DNA of 64,000 bases from Shinella sp. CPCC 101442 (GTDB lineage: Bacteria; Pseudomonadota; Alphaproteobacteria; Rhizobiales; Rhizobiaceae). Made by a program: the position numbers and the translations under genes. This document shows positions 9,669-18,869 of this stretch, one piece after another (position 1 is the first letter of the stretch; every line of letters starts with the position of its first letter). The stretch covers positions 310,001-374,000 of the forward strand of contig NZ_JALIQS010000002.1 of assembly GCF_024704725.1 (NCBI RefSeq). Reading direction: 5' to 3'. The notes below the pieces were generated by a model. It saw nothing but the letters and a program-made list of their open reading frames with translations. It had not been told where the DNA came from and did no database searches.

Positions 9669-10529
9669 ATGAACTACCGTCATATCTATCATGCCGGCAA
9701 TTTTGCCGACGTTCTGAAGCACGCCGTGCTCGCCCGCCTCGTCGTCTACATGCAGGCCAAGGACAAGGCGTTTCGCGTGCTCGACACCCATGCCGGAAGC
9801 GGCCTCTACGACCTCTCCAGCCAGGAGGCGCAGAAGACGGGCGAATGGCTCGACGGTATCGGCCGGCTGCTTGCCGAAGACATGCCTGCGCCCGTGACGG
9901 AGATCCTTGAACCCTATCTCAAGGTGATTCATGAACTGAATCCGCATGGTGGGCTAACCCATTATCCCGGCTCGCCAAAACTCGCCCGCATGCTCTTTCG
10001 CCCGCAGGATCGCCTCTCGGCGATGGAGTTGCATCCGGACGATTTTGAAACCCTGCACCGGCTGTTCGACAACGATTTCCAGAGCCGCATCACCCATCTC
10101 GACGGCTGGCTGTCGCTCGGCGCGCATCTGCCGCCGAAGGAGAAGCGCGGCATCGTGCTGGTCGACCCGCCCTTCGAGATCGAAGGTGAATACGAGCGGC
10201 TTGTCGACGGGTTGGAAAAGGCCGTGCGGCGCTTTGCCGGCGGTGTCTATTGCCTGTGGTATCCACTCAAGAAGAACGCCCCCGTCGCCGCCTTCCACAA
10301 GGCGCTGAAGGAGACGGGCATTGCCAAAATGCTTTGCGCGGAGCTTTCGGTGAAAAGCGACCGGGAAACGACGGGCCTGACGGGTTCCGGCCTCATCGTC
10401 GTCAATCCGCCCTATACGCTGAAGCAGGAGCTCGACGTGCTCCTGCCCTTCCTCAAGGAGCGCCTGGCACAGGACCGTTTCGCCTCCGCGCGGTCGTTCT
10501 GGATTACGGGCGAGACGATGGCCTCTTGA
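9669..10529 (+). CDS. rlmJ: 23S rRNA (adenine-2030-N6)-methyltransferase
   Basis: RlmJ methylates N6 of A2030 in 23S rRNA. The 286-residue protein begins MNYRHIYHAGNFADVLKH, the hallmark of the family. It has a SAM-binding DTHAGSGLYDL around residue 38 and the catalytic DPPF motif (VLVDPPFEIEGEYERL) typical of N6-adenine methyltransferases. It diverges from the molybdopterin oxidoreductase gene across 111 bases and is followed 77 bases later by the RNase T2 gene. Confidence 0.95.
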   Translation: MNYRHIYHAGNFADVLKHAVLARLVVYMQAKDKAFRVLDTHAGSGLYDLSSQEAQKTGEWLDGIGRLLAEDMPAPVTEILEPYLKVIHELNPHGGLTHYPGSPKLARMLFRPQDRLSAMELHPDDFETLHRLFDNDFQSRITHLDGWLSLGAHLPPKEKRGIVLVDPPFEIEGEYERLVDGLEKAVRRFAGGVYCLWYPLKKNAPVAAFHKALKETGIAKMLCAELSVKSDRETTGLTGSGLIVVNPPYTLKQELDVLLPFLKERLAQDRFASARSFWITGETMAS

Positions 10530-10606
10530 CCTTTGCCGTTCGGCGGCAACAATCGCGCGCCGAACCGGGAGACATCAATGACGCCTTTGCCTGCACCCGC
10601 CGAACG

Positions 10607-11332
10607 ATGAGACGGTTGCCCTCCCTCCTCACCCGATCCGCCTGGCTGGCCCTTGCCGGCCTGTTTACCCTTGCCGGCTGCAGCGAGGAAAAACCGGCCG
10701 AAAAACCGCGCACGGCGGAAAGCCGAAAGGTGCCGCAAACCCGGGCACAGGTTCCCGTCGGCAAGGGTTTCGACTTCTACGTCCTCTCGCTCTCCTGGTC
10801 GCCGAGTTGGTGCGCGGAGAACGATGCCGGCGGCCGGACGCAGCAGTGCCGCAGGGGCAACGAAAACGGCTTCATCGTGCATGGGCTCTGGCCGCAGAAC
10901 GACCGGGGCTATCCGGAGTTCTGCCGGACGCGCGAATCCGACCGGGTGCCGGAAACCCTTGGCCGCACCGTGCTCGACATCATTCCCTCCATGGGCCTCG
11001 TCGGCCACCAGTGGCGCAAACACGGCAGCTGTTCCGGCCTCAGCCAGAAGGACTATTTTGCCGTGACGCGCGCAGCCCGGGAGCGTGTCCGCATTCCCGA
11101 AGGTCTGGAGCCCGAACGCAACGGCACACGCCTGTCGCCCGACGAAATCGAACAGGCGCTCGTCTCCGCCAATCCCGGCCTCGACCGAAAGGGTATCGCC
11201 GTCACCTGCGCCGGCGGGCAACTGGAGGAGGTTCGCATCTGCATGACGCCGGACCTTTCCTTCCGCCCCTGCCCCGAAGTCGACCGTGCCGCATGCCGCG
11301 CCAAATCCATCGAACAGCCGCCCATCCGCTGA
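10607..11332 (+). CDS. RNase T2 family ribonuclease, predicted lipoprotein
   Basis: This is a secreted endoribonuclease of the RNase T2/RNase I family. Both active-site signatures are present: CAS1 as FIVHGLWPQ and CAS2 as HQWRKHGSC, which include the catalytic histidines. The N-terminus is a lipoprotein signal peptide with the lipobox LAGC about residue 24. The protein is therefore probably anchored to a membrane in the periplasm rather than free. It has 241 residues. I chose the ATG at 10607 because the signal peptide begins there; the frame stays open upstream inside rlmJ. Likely roles are scavenging nucleotides or degrading extracytoplasmic RNA. Confidence 0.9.
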   Translation: MRRLPSLLTRSAWLALAGLFTLAGCSEEKPAEKPRTAESRKVPQTRAQVPVGKGFDFYVLSLSWSPSWCAENDAGGRTQQCRRGNENGFIVHGLWPQNDRGYPEFCRTRESDRVPETLGRTVLDIIPSMGLVGHQWRKHGSCSGLSQKDYFAVTRAARERVRIPEGLEPERNGTRLSPDEIEQALVSANPGLDRKGIAVTCAGGQLEEVRICMTPDLSFRPCPEVDRAACRAKSIEQPPIR

Positions 11333-11396
11333 CATGCTCCTCAAATCGGCTTCGGTTGAGGGGCATGCTTCAATCCAGAGAGCACAGGACCTGCCC

Positions 11397-11987
11397 ATGA
11401 AGATCTTCTACTCCACCACCTCGCCCTACTCCACCAAGGTACGCATGGCCGCGCATTATGCCGGACTTCCCGCCGAAGCGATTTCCACCGATACGAATGC
11501 CGACCCGGCCGAATTGCTTGCCGCCAATCCGCTGGGAAAAATCCCCGCGCTGGTGACCGACGACGGCGTCGCGGTCTTCGACAGCCGGGCGATCATGAAC
11601 TATATCGACCGCCAGACGCGCGGCTCGCTCTATCCGCGCAATGCCGCCAAGCGCACGGAAGTCGACGTGCTCGAGGCGACCGCCGATGGCATCTGCGATT
11701 GCCTGCTCGCCATCGTCTACGAGCGCCGCTCGCGGCCGGAGGAGAAGGTGCACCAGCCCTGGATCGACCGGCAGTGGGAAAAGGCCGGGCGGGCGCTCGA
11801 TCATCTCGAGGCCAACATGCCGCGTCTCGCCAAGAAGCCGAATGCCGGCCATTTCGCGCTCGCCGCCATGCTGCGCTACATCGAACTGCGCTTTGCCGGC
11901 AAATGGCAGCGCGGACGGCCGAAGCTGAAGCGTTTCCTGACGCGCTTCGAGGCCGTTTTCCCCGATTATGCGAAGTTCAAGGATTGA
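11397..11987 (+). CDS. Glutathione S-transferase family protein
   Basis: A 196-residue soluble GST. The N-terminal thioredoxin-like domain carries YSTTSPYSTKVRMAAHYAGL and the cis-proline loop NPLGKIPALV, followed by the DSRAIMNYID segment that contacts glutathione. The C-terminal half is the all-helical domain. The substrate is unknown. The start at 11397 fits the domain boundary; an in-frame upstream extension overlaps the RNase T2 gene and is unlikely. A strong hairpin at 12022-12041 separates it from the convergent outer-membrane protein gene. Confidence 0.88.
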   Translation: MKIFYSTTSPYSTKVRMAAHYAGLPAEAISTDTNADPAELLAANPLGKIPALVTDDGVAVFDSRAIMNYIDRQTRGSLYPRNAAKRTEVDVLEATADGICDCLLAIVYERRSRPEEKVHQPWIDRQWEKAGRALDHLEANMPRLAKKPNAGHFALAAMLRYIELRFAGKWQRGRPKLKRFLTRFEAVFPDYAKFKD

Positions 11988-12021
11988 GCGGTTTTTGCCT
12001 CTTTCAGACGGCAAACAAAAA

Positions 12022-12041
12022 GGCCGGGCTTTCGCCCGGCC
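12022..12041. terminator. Bidirectional rho-independent terminator
   Basis: The arms GGCCGGGC and GCCCGGCC around TTTC form an 8-bp stem. An A-run precedes it and CTTTCC follows. It lies between the convergent GST and outer-membrane protein genes and can serve both. Confidence 0.85.
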
Positions 12042-12067
12042 TTTCCGTATTCCGATACCGTTAAGGC

Positions 12068-12709
12068 TTAGAACTTGACGCCGAGACCGACGCGAACGGC
12101 GTGGTCCTGGAAGTCCGACTTCACGTTCGTGCCGCCGAGGTTGTAGTTCTTGCCCTGGTAGTCGCTGTAGCGGTATTCGACGCGCGCCGTGACGTTGTTG
12201 GTCACGAAGGCTTCGACACCGGCACCGGCCGTCCAGCCGACCGACGTGTTCTTGTCCTTGCCGGCAGCGTTGCTCATTTCGGTGTTGGTAGCAGCAACAC
12301 CGGCGGTGCCGTAGACGAGAACCGGGTTCAGGTCGACGCCGACGCGGCCGCGCAGCGAGCCGTTGACGCCCTGCTTGGCCGAGAGGCCATTGCCCTTGGA
12401 GTCGACGCCCGAGTAGTTCAGGTCGGCTTCGCCGCCGTAAACCAGTTGGCCGCTCTGCATGTTGTAGCCGCCGTAGATGCCGCCGCCCATGCCATTGGCC
12501 TTGGCGTCGCCCTGGCGCTGGAAGTCACCGCGCTGCCAGCTGGCAGTACCACCGGCGTAAGCGCCGGCCCAGTTGCCCGATGCAACCGGCTCGACATATT
12601 CAGCGGCCGGAGCCTGCGGAACGTCTTCGATGGCATCGGCAGCGTGTGCGGCCTGGAAAGCGACGATCGAAACGGTCGAAGCGATGAGGGTGGCGATGAG
12701 TGTACGCAT
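12068..12709 (-). CDS. Outer-membrane beta-barrel protein (Omp25/RopB-like)
   Basis: A 213-residue outer-membrane protein of the small rhizobial/Brucella Omp25-Omp31-RopB type. It has a signal peptide ending AAHAADA. After a short linker come alternating barrel strands such as NWAGAYAGG, MGGGIYGGYN and TARVEYRYSDY. It ends VGLGVKF with the terminal phenylalanine recognised by the BAM machinery. A good ribosome binding site (GGAGAATATC) precedes the ATG. The leader contains a perfect 9-bp stem (12728-12762). The gene is single and ends at a bidirectional terminator. Confidence 0.9.
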   Translation of the reverse strand: MRTLIATLIASTVSIVAFQAAHAADAIEDVPQAPAAEYVEPVASGNWAGAYAGGTASWQRGDFQRQGDAKANGMGGGIYGGYNMQSGQLVYGGEADLNYSGVDSKGNGLSAKQGVNGSLRGRVGVDLNPVLVYGTAGVAATNTEMSNAAGKDKNTSVGWTAGAGVEAFVTNNVTARVEYRYSDYQGKNYNLGGTNVKSDFQDHAVRVGLGVKF

Positions 12710-12727
12710 GATATTCTCCTTTACTAA

Positions 12728-12762
12728 ACGACGCCCTCTCTTGGGAGGCTGTCGGGCGTCGT
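12728..12762 (-). promoter_or_regulatory. Leader hairpin upstream of the outer-membrane protein gene
   Basis: The arms ACGACGCCC (12728-12736) and GGGCGTCGT (12754-12762) are perfectly complementary over 9 bp, with a 17-base spacer that contains a short inner CTC/GAG stem. The element starts 18 bases upstream of the start codon. It probably sits in the 5' UTR and could control stability or translation. The rest of the 335-base gap to the SDR gene is AT-rich, and I see nothing further I can name in it. Confidence 0.5.
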
Positions 12763-13044
12763 CATTTCCAATTCAGTCCCGCCCGGTTGAGGTGAAATTG
12801 AATAAAGATTGAGGAATTGAAAGAGCCAAAATGTGAAATGATTGTGGCAGAGCAGTGGCACAATTTGGATGTGACTTTTGAGCACCAGGCGAATCGTTAA
12901 CCATGATTTCCAAATCCAAGGAAAACGGTAAAATATACTTCAAATTACTTTGAAATGCCTTTTGCGGTTAATTTTTCCGCAACCAATTGTCATGGGGAGT
13001 TTAAGCCTGCGCTGGGATGTCTATATCTTGGGCCGGTTAATCAA

Positions 13045-13833
13045 ATGAATCGGCAGGACGGACTTTTGTTGAAGAAACCCTTGAAGACGGCCCTCGTGAC
13101 GGGCGGCGCGAAACGCATCGGCAAGGCCATCGTGGAGGATCTCGCGGCGCACGGCTTTGCCGTCGCCATCCATGCAAATGCGTCTGCCGAAGAAGCGGAA
13201 ACGCTCGCCGCTACAATTCTGGCGCGCGGCCAGCAGGCGGCCGTGGTGCAGTGCGATCTTTCCGATGGCGCGGCGACGGCGCGGCTTGTCGATGCCGCGC
13301 GTGCGGCGGTCGGGCCGCTCGACCTTCTCGTCAACAACGCCTCCCTCTTCCAGCCGGACACGGTGGGCGAGTTCGACGATGCGCTGTGGGACCGGCATTT
13401 TTCCGTGCATGTGAAGGCGCCGTCGATTCTCGCCCGCGATTTCGTTCGCCAATTGCCGTCGGGCTCCGCCGGCTCGATCGTCAACATCATAGATCAGCGC
13501 GTCTGGAACCCGACGCCGCGTTATTATTCCTATACGCTCTCCAAATCCGCCCTGTGGATGGCGACGCGCACCATGGCGCAGAGCTTTGCGCCCGACGTGC
13601 GCGTCAATGCCATCGGCCCCGGGCCATCGCTGCCGAACGAGCGGCAGGACGATGCCGCCTTCCAGGCGCAGGTCGAGGGCCTGATCCTGCGTCGTGGACC
13701 GGATCTGGGCGAATTCGGCCGTACAGTTCGCTTTTTGTTCGACACACCGTCCATAACGGGGCAAATGATAGCGCTCGATGGCGGACAGCATCTCGCCTGG
13801 GAAACACCCGATGTCGCGGAGAACGCCGAATGA
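13045..13833 (+). CDS. SDR family oxidoreductase (pteridine-reductase-like)
   Basis: A short-chain dehydrogenase/reductase of about 262 residues. The nucleotide motif reads [10 protein letters not shown]. The arginine just after the glycine motif suggests NADPH preference and resembles FolM/pteridine reductases. LVNNASLF and the catalytic Y-x3-K (YTLSK) are both present. The ATG at 13045 lacks a clear ribosome binding site, while a TTG at 13069 is preceded by GGCAGGACGGAC and is a credible alternative start. The stop overlaps the uvrC start (ATGA at 13830), so the two are coupled. The substrate is not known. Confidence 0.8.
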   Translation: MNRQDGLLLKKPLKTALVTGGAKRIGKAIVEDLAAHGFAVAIHANASAEEAETLAATILARGQQAAVVQCDLSDGAATARLVDAARAAVGPLDLLVNNASLFQPDTVGEFDDALWDRHFSVHVKAPSILARDFVRQLPSGSAGSIVNIIDQRVWNPTPRYYSYTLSKSALWMATRTMAQSFAPDVRVNAIGPGPSLPNERQDDAAFQAQVEGLILRRGPDLGEFGRTVRFLFDTPSITGQMIALDGGQHLAWETPDVAENAE

Positions 13834-15878
13834 ACGGCCGGAAGGTGGAGGATGGCGGCATCCTCTATGACGAAAACGAACCGGACGACGACGAGGAGCT
13901 TCAGGAGAGCCCGGCGGCGAGCGCCGGTGCGCGCCTCGTCGCCACGCCCGGCATCGACTGGAACGAGGGCGGCGATGTGCCGGAAGGCGTCATCGGAGCC
14001 GACCTGATCCAGCATTTCGTCAAGCGCCTGCCGAACAGCCCCGGCGTCTACCGCATGTTCAATGCCGATGGCGACGTGCTCTATGTCGGAAAGGCGCGCA
14101 GCCTGAAGAAGCGCGTGTCGAACTATGCGCAGGGCCGCGTGCATTCCAACCGCCTCACGCAGATGGTGCGCCAGACGGCGAACATGGAGTTCGTCACCAC
14201 GCGCACCGAGACCGAGGCGCTGCTGCTGGAAGCCAACCTCATCAAGCGCCTGCGCCCGCGCTTCAACGTGCTCCTGCGCGACGACAAGTCGTTTCCCTAT
14301 ATCCTGCTGACCGGCGACAGCCGGGCGCCGGCAATCTTCAAGCATCGTGGCGCACGCAGCCGCAAAGGCGACTATTTCGGCCCCTTCGCCTCCGCCGGCG
14401 CCGTCGGCCGCACCATCAACTCGCTGCAACGCGCCTTCCTGCTGCGCACCTGCACCGACAGCGTCTTCGAAAGTCGCACGCGGCCCTGCCTGCTCTATCA
14501 GATCAAGCGCTGTTCCGGCCCCTGCACGAACGAGATCCGCGATGCCGACTACGCCGAACTGGTGCAGGAGGCGAAGGACTTTCTCTCGGGCAAAAGCCAG
14601 AACGTGAAGGCGCACATCGCCGAGGCTATGAACGCCGCCTCGCAGGACCTCGATTTCGAGCGCGCCGCCGTCTATCGCGACCGGCTGGCGGCCCTCAGCC
14701 ACGTCCAGAGCCACCAGGGCATCAACCCGGCGGGCGTGGAGGAGGCCGACGTCTTCGCCATTCACCACGAGGGCGGCATTTCCTGCATCCAGGTCTTCTT
14801 CTTCCGCACCGGGCAGAACTGGGGCAACCGCGCCTATTTCCCCAAGGCCGACCCGCAGCTTTCCGGCTCGGAAGTGCTCAATGCGTTCCTCGCCCAGTTC
14901 TACGACGACAAGCCCTGTCCGCGACAGATCCTGCTGTCCGAACCGGTGGAGGAGATCGACCTTCTCTCGGAGGCGCTTTCTGAGCGCTCGAACTACAAGG
15001 TGACCATTTCGGTGCCGCAGCGCGGCGAAAAGAAGGATCTCGTCGATCATGTCGTGGCCAATGCCCGCGAGGCGCACGGTCGGAAACTGGCGGAAACGGC
15101 GTCGCAGTCGCGCCTGCTCGAAGGCTTTGCCGCAACCTTCAAGCTGCCCACCGTGCCGCGCCGCGTCGAAATCTACGACAACTCGCACATTATGGGCACC
15201 AATGCCGTGGGCGGCATGGTGGTGGCGGGGCCCGAAGGTTTCGTGAAGGGGCAGTATCGCAAGTTCAACATCAAATCGACCGATATCACCCCGGGTGACG
15301 ACTTCGGCATGATGAAGGAAGTGATGACCCGGCGCTTCTCCCGCCTGATGAAGGAAGAGGGCCTGCCGGATCGCAATGCGGACCAGAGCGCCGATGCCAC
15401 CGACCTGCCCTTCCCCGCCTGGCCCGACGTCATCCTGATCGACGGCGGCCAGGGCCAGATGACGGCGGTGCGCGCCATTCTCGAGGAGCTCGGCATCACC
15501 GACCAGGTCGTCGCCATCGGCGTCGCCAAGGGCGCCGACCGCGAGGCCGGCCGCGAGCGCTTTTTCATGCGCGGCATCCCCGATTTCTCCCTGCCGCCGC
15601 GCGACCCCGTGCTCTATTTCGTACAGCGCCTGCGCGACGAGGCCCACCGCTTCGCCATCGGCTCGCACCGCGCCCGGCGCAAGAAGGAAATGGTCAAAAA
15701 CCCGCTGGACGAGATCGGCGGCATCGGCCCGACGCGCAAGCGCGCCCTGCTCCAGCATTTCGGCACCGCCAAAGCCGTCTCCCGCGCCGCCATGGCCGAC
15801 CTCATGGCCGTTTCCGGCATTTCCGAGAGCGTCGCGCGGCTGGTTTACAACCATTTCCACGACGATGCGGCGGGATGA
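13830..15878 (+). CDS. uvrC: Excinuclease ABC subunit C
   Basis: UvrC makes both incisions in nucleotide excision repair. The 682-residue protein has an acidic N-terminal extension ([10 protein letters not shown]) common in alphaproteobacteria. The GIY-YIG nuclease ([18 protein letters not shown]), a central UVR domain that contacts UvrB, the RNase H-like nuclease domain ([11 protein letters not shown]), and a C-terminal helix-hairpin-helix pair ([13 protein letters not shown]) follow in order. The start overlaps the SDR stop. In related genomes pgsA usually follows closely, but here about 3 kb carrying an RTX gene intervenes. Confidence 0.97.
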   Translation: MNGRKVEDGGILYDENEPDDDEELQESPAASAGARLVATPGIDWNEGGDVPEGVIGADLIQHFVKRLPNSPGVYRMFNADGDVLYVGKARSLKKRVSNYAQGRVHSNRLTQMVRQTANMEFVTTRTETEALLLEANLIKRLRPRFNVLLRDDKSFPYILLTGDSRAPAIFKHRGARSRKGDYFGPFASAGAVGRTINSLQRAFLLRTCTDSVFESRTRPCLLYQIKRCSGPCTNEIRDADYAELVQEAKDFLSGKSQNVKAHIAEAMNAASQDLDFERAAVYRDRLAALSHVQSHQGINPAGVEEADVFAIHHEGGISCIQVFFFRTGQNWGNRAYFPKADPQLSGSEVLNAFLAQFYDDKPCPRQILLSEPVEEIDLLSEALSERSNYKVTISVPQRGEKKDLVDHVVANAREAHGRKLAETASQSRLLEGFAATFKLPTVPRRVEIYDNSHIMGTNAVGGMVVAGPEGFVKGQYRKFNIKSTDITPGDDFGMMKEVMTRRFSRLMKEEGLPDRNADQSADATDLPFPAWPDVILIDGGQGQMTAVRAILEELGITDQVVAIGVAKGADREAGRERFFMRGIPDFSLPPRDPVLYFVQRLRDEAHRFAIGSHRARRKKEMVKNPLDEIGGIGPTRKRALLQHFGTAKAVSRAAMADLMAVSGISESVARLVYNHFHDDAAG

Positions 15879-15961
15879 ACGCCGAGCCCGAACGCAACGG
15901 GGCACCGAATTTCTCCAGTGCCTCGCTTCCTATGAACATCGCAGTGCGTCGTGGCCCTCAC

Positions 15962-18442
15962 CTAGAGAATGAAGTCGCCCTTCACCAGCGCTAGGGCAGA
16001 ATCGAGCTTGATGGAGAAGTCGGCTTTCCCGTCACCGTCCACGTCGCCATGGATGTAGGTTTCGCCCACCTTCTTCTCGAAGCGCAACTCGCCGGCCTTC
16101 TTCGAGAATTCCTTGGCCCCGACAAAGGCGAAGGCGTCGTTTCTCGCGGTCGAAGACCTCGCGTCGATACCTGAGAGGTCGATACGGTCACCCTGTTTGT
16201 GGGAAAAGTCTGAGATCGTATCGCGACCCGACGTAAACGTCGTCGAATCCTTTGCCGAGGTGAAGACAAAGGTATCCTTGCCGGTGCCGCCGTAGAGGTC
16301 GTCTGCACCGCGGCCGCCCACAAGCGTGTCGTCGCCCGCCATGCCCTTCAGCACGTTTTCGCGCCGGCCACCGACGATTATGTTGGCCAGCTGGTTGCCG
16401 GTGCCGTCTGCGTCGCCTGCATTTTTCAAGGTCAGGTTCTCGACATTGGCTGGCAGCGTGTAGCTGATCCAGGCTTCCACGCTGTCGATCCCCTCTCCCT
16501 TTCTCTCGATCACCCTGTCGCCGGCCTCGCCAACGAGATAGCTGTCGTCTCCCGTGCCGCCATACATTCGATCGATGCCAATACCGTCATCGAGGGAACC
16601 GCCGTCAAGCATATCGTTGCCCGCACCGCCGAACAGGATGTCGTGGCCACCATTCCCCTTGAGTAGGTTGTTTCCGGAGTTTCCCTTGATGGTGTTGGCG
16701 TAGTCGTTGCCAGTGCCATCGATATTGCCGGTCCCCGTCAAAATCAGATTTTCGACGGCGCTCCAACCCAGCGTGTAGCTAAACGAAGCCTTAACGAGGT
16801 CGATACCAGCCTCCCAGTCTTCATATATCGAGTCATATTTCTCATCGACGATATAGACATCATCGCCGTCGCCACCCTCCATCTCGTCGATCCCGGAACC
16901 GCCATTCAGCGTATCGTTGCCGGCACCACCCTCGAGCGTGTCACGCCCCGCGCCGCCGTTCAAGGTATCGTTACCGCCATGCCCCCTGAGCGAGTTACCC
17001 TTGATATTGCCGGTAATGACATTCGCGAGATCGTTGCCTTCACCATCACTGAACTCGTCGTCGCCCCTCAAGACGAGATTTTCGATATTGTCAGCCAGCT
17101 TTATATTGCTTGAATAGGATATAACGAGGTCAGTGCCCTCACGTGCCTTTTCGATGGTCACATCGCCGAAATCATCGACGACATAGACGTCGTCTCCTTT
17201 TCCACCGTAGAGAGTGTCGACGCCGCTGCCTCCATCCAGTCTGTCGTTTCCAGCACCGCCGAACAGTGTGTCGCTCCCGCCCAGTCCCTTCAAGATCGAA
17301 CCGCGAGAGCCGGCAAACAACTGATCGTTGTAATAGTTGCCGACGACTTGCTTGACGCTTCCAGCGTAGAAGATGAAATCACGGGCGCTGAGCTGATCCT
17401 CAGCTATACCCTTGAGAACAAATCCGCTCGTGAATGAACGGAAGGTTACCTCAAAATATGCATCGGTTTTGGATCTTGTCTCCAGGATATGCTGAAGCTG
17501 CCCAAAGCTGGAAATACCGTAGGCCGACACGTCAATCCTGTCAGTCCCCAAATCGAAATCAAAGATCGTGTTTGTGTCGCCGTCATTCGCAATTTCCTTG
17601 CGTGTGGGAGCGACGAAAACGTCTGCACCAGTCCCGCCGAAGAGATCGTTGTTGCCGAGCCCCCCTTTGAGCGTCGAGCCACCGGAGGCCGCAAACAGAC
17701 GATCGGAAAAATCTGTCCCCAAAACGTCGCGCGCACTCCCGGTATGGAAAATGAAGTCGCCAGCGCTCAGCTTTGCTTTAGTCACCCCCTTGATCGTGAA
17801 GCTGTTCCACGCTTCGCCGAATTTCGCCTCGAAATAGGTGTCACCACCTGATTTCGATTCGAGAATGAACTGAAGCTGACGAAAGCTGGACACGCCATAG
17901 GAAGAGATATCGATCCTGTCCACGCCTGGAGCGAAGTCGGAGATTGTATTCTGGCTATCGTTATCCACGCCCCTGCGGCGCAGGGCAGCGACAAAGACAT
18001 CGGCACCGGCGCCACCGGACAATTTGTCATAGCCACCGCCGCCATAGATGGAATCACCACCCGCACCGCCAAGCAATCTATCCGCACTCACTCCGCCATA
18101 AATTACGTCATTGCCGCTGCCACCATCTACCCACACGCCGCCAAGCCCAGCGCGAAACAGATCGTTGCCTCCATCAAGTTCCATCGCATACGCGCTCTCG
18201 CAGTATCCGACACCAGTCAAATCGAACGTGTCGTTCCCGGTTGTGCCGCGCAGATGATGATTGCCCATGATCAGCGAAATCGATTTCGCAGCCGGCGTCA
18301 GCATGAGTTGAGAGACTCTGACATCGCCGAGAAGCCACAATTCGTTGGCTCCTTTCCCATTGGCCACGACGGTGATCTCGCCATAGCTGCCCGCAGGAAT
18401 GTCGGCGTGGAACTCACCGGGCGAAATCGTAAAAACCGTCAT
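15962..18442 (-). CDS. RTX-type calcium-binding repeat protein, probable type I secretion substrate
   Basis: An 826-residue protein built from glycine-aspartate RTX nonapeptides (such as GGAGNDTLNGG) that fold into calcium-binding parallel beta rolls. Residues 1-65 are unlike RTX. Residues about 147-270 and 272-395 are near-duplicate modules (GADVFVA...DRIDxSxYGxSSFxQLQ). Residues 417-500, 527-610 and 631-710 are three copies of another module (DDxYxV...VENLxL...GTGN). Residues 723-826 form a serralysin-type C-terminal domain (DTFVF...DTISDF...DRIDLSGID), the usual type I secretion region. No enzyme domain and no adjacent type I secretion genes are present. Base composition is clearly lower in GC than the neighbours. 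The function is unknown; matrix, adhesion or surface-layer roles are possible. Confidence 0.88.
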   Translation of the reverse strand: MTVFTISPGEFHADIPAGSYGEITVVANGKGANELWLLGDVRVSQLMLTPAAKSISLIMGNHHLRGTTGNDTFDLTGVGYCESAYAMELDGGNDLFRAGLGGVWVDGGSGNDVIYGGVSADRLLGGAGGDSIYGGGGYDKLSGGAGADVFVAALRRRGVDNDSQNTISDFAPGVDRIDISSYGVSSFRQLQFILESKSGGDTYFEAKFGEAWNSFTIKGVTKAKLSAGDFIFHTGSARDVLGTDFSDRLFAASGGSTLKGGLGNNDLFGGTGADVFVAPTRKEIANDGDTNTIFDFDLGTDRIDVSAYGISSFGQLQHILETRSKTDAYFEVTFRSFTSGFVLKGIAEDQLSARDFIFYAGSVKQVVGNYYNDQLFAGSRGSILKGLGGSDTLFGGAGNDRLDGGSGVDTLYGGKGDDVYVVDDFGDVTIEKAREGTDLVISYSSNIKLADNIENLVLRGDDEFSDGEGNDLANVITGNIKGNSLRGHGGNDTLNGGAGRDTLEGGAGNDTLNGGSGIDEMEGGDGDDVYIVDEKYDSIYEDWEAGIDLVKASFSYTLGWSAVENLILTGTGNIDGTGNDYANTIKGNSGNNLLKGNGGHDILFGGAGNDMLDGGSLDDGIGIDRMYGGTGDDSYLVGEAGDRVIERKGEGIDSVEAWISYTLPANVENLTLKNAGDADGTGNQLANIIVGGRRENVLKGMAGDDTLVGGRGADDLYGGTGKDTFVFTSAKDSTTFTSGRDTISDFSHKQGDRIDLSGIDARSSTARNDAFAFVGAKEFSKKAGELRFEKKVGETYIHGDVDGDGKADFSIKLDSALALVKGDFIL
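17258..18004 (-). repeat. Tandem coding duplication inside the RTX gene
   Basis: Two adjacent modules of about 124 codons (18004-17633 and 17629-17258) encode closely similar proteins. Each starts GADVFVA, passes through DRIDxSxYGxSSFxQLQxILE and ends in a glycine-rich RTX run. This indicates an internal duplication. Confidence 0.75.
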
Positions 18443-18869
18443 GTCGAAAACGCAACCCTTCGTCGAGTAATGATGGATAAATTCAATATTACAGCGTGCA
18501 CCGAATGAGCAAGTACGAACCTGAAATAATCCTCAAGCAACAAGGGCTTGCAACGACTGCCGGAGATCTCTGCCGGCGACGAATTTTCTATCGGCAACAA
18601 AGTACGAGGTTTAACCGCTGGCTATCTTCGGCGGACAACCCACACCAAAAAAAGGAATATTTTCCCAAGGCAGGTTTCAGGCATGGCAGCCAGCGGCGCA
18701 TGCGGCACCACGAATGCCTGGCCAATCATCACCGCCGTCTTCAATAGTATGCGCTTCGCCCCCATATTCAGCCGCGCACCGTAAATTCGCCAAGAATTGC
18801 CGGAAACAAAGGTTGACGGCGCTGTCACAAAGACCTCATCTAGCTCAAACGATCGAGACTGAAGATTCC
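18443..18869. other. Intergenic region between RTX gene and pgsA
   Basis: This 427-base stretch is AT-richer than the surrounding genome. I find no convincing gene: short open frames here have no ribosome binding site or recognisable protein. The only structure noticed is a GCCGG...GCCGGC pairing near 18559-18580. It probably carries the pgsA promoter at its right end and the RTX promoter at its left end. Confidence 0.5.

Noticed and set aside
13530-15905. A 791-residue open frame antisense to uvrC
   Set aside because: It is a shadow of a gene with full UvrC domains and shows no protein features.
15962-18442. Regular repeats in the RTX gene as a possible CRISPR-like array
   Set aside because: The periodicity is that of in-frame glycine-aspartate nonapeptide codons. 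Repeat units are not identical, and no spacer pattern or cas gene exists.
18496-18784. Short open frames in the gap between the RTX gene and pgsA
   Set aside because: They lack ribosome binding sites and recognisable sequence, and their composition looks non-coding.
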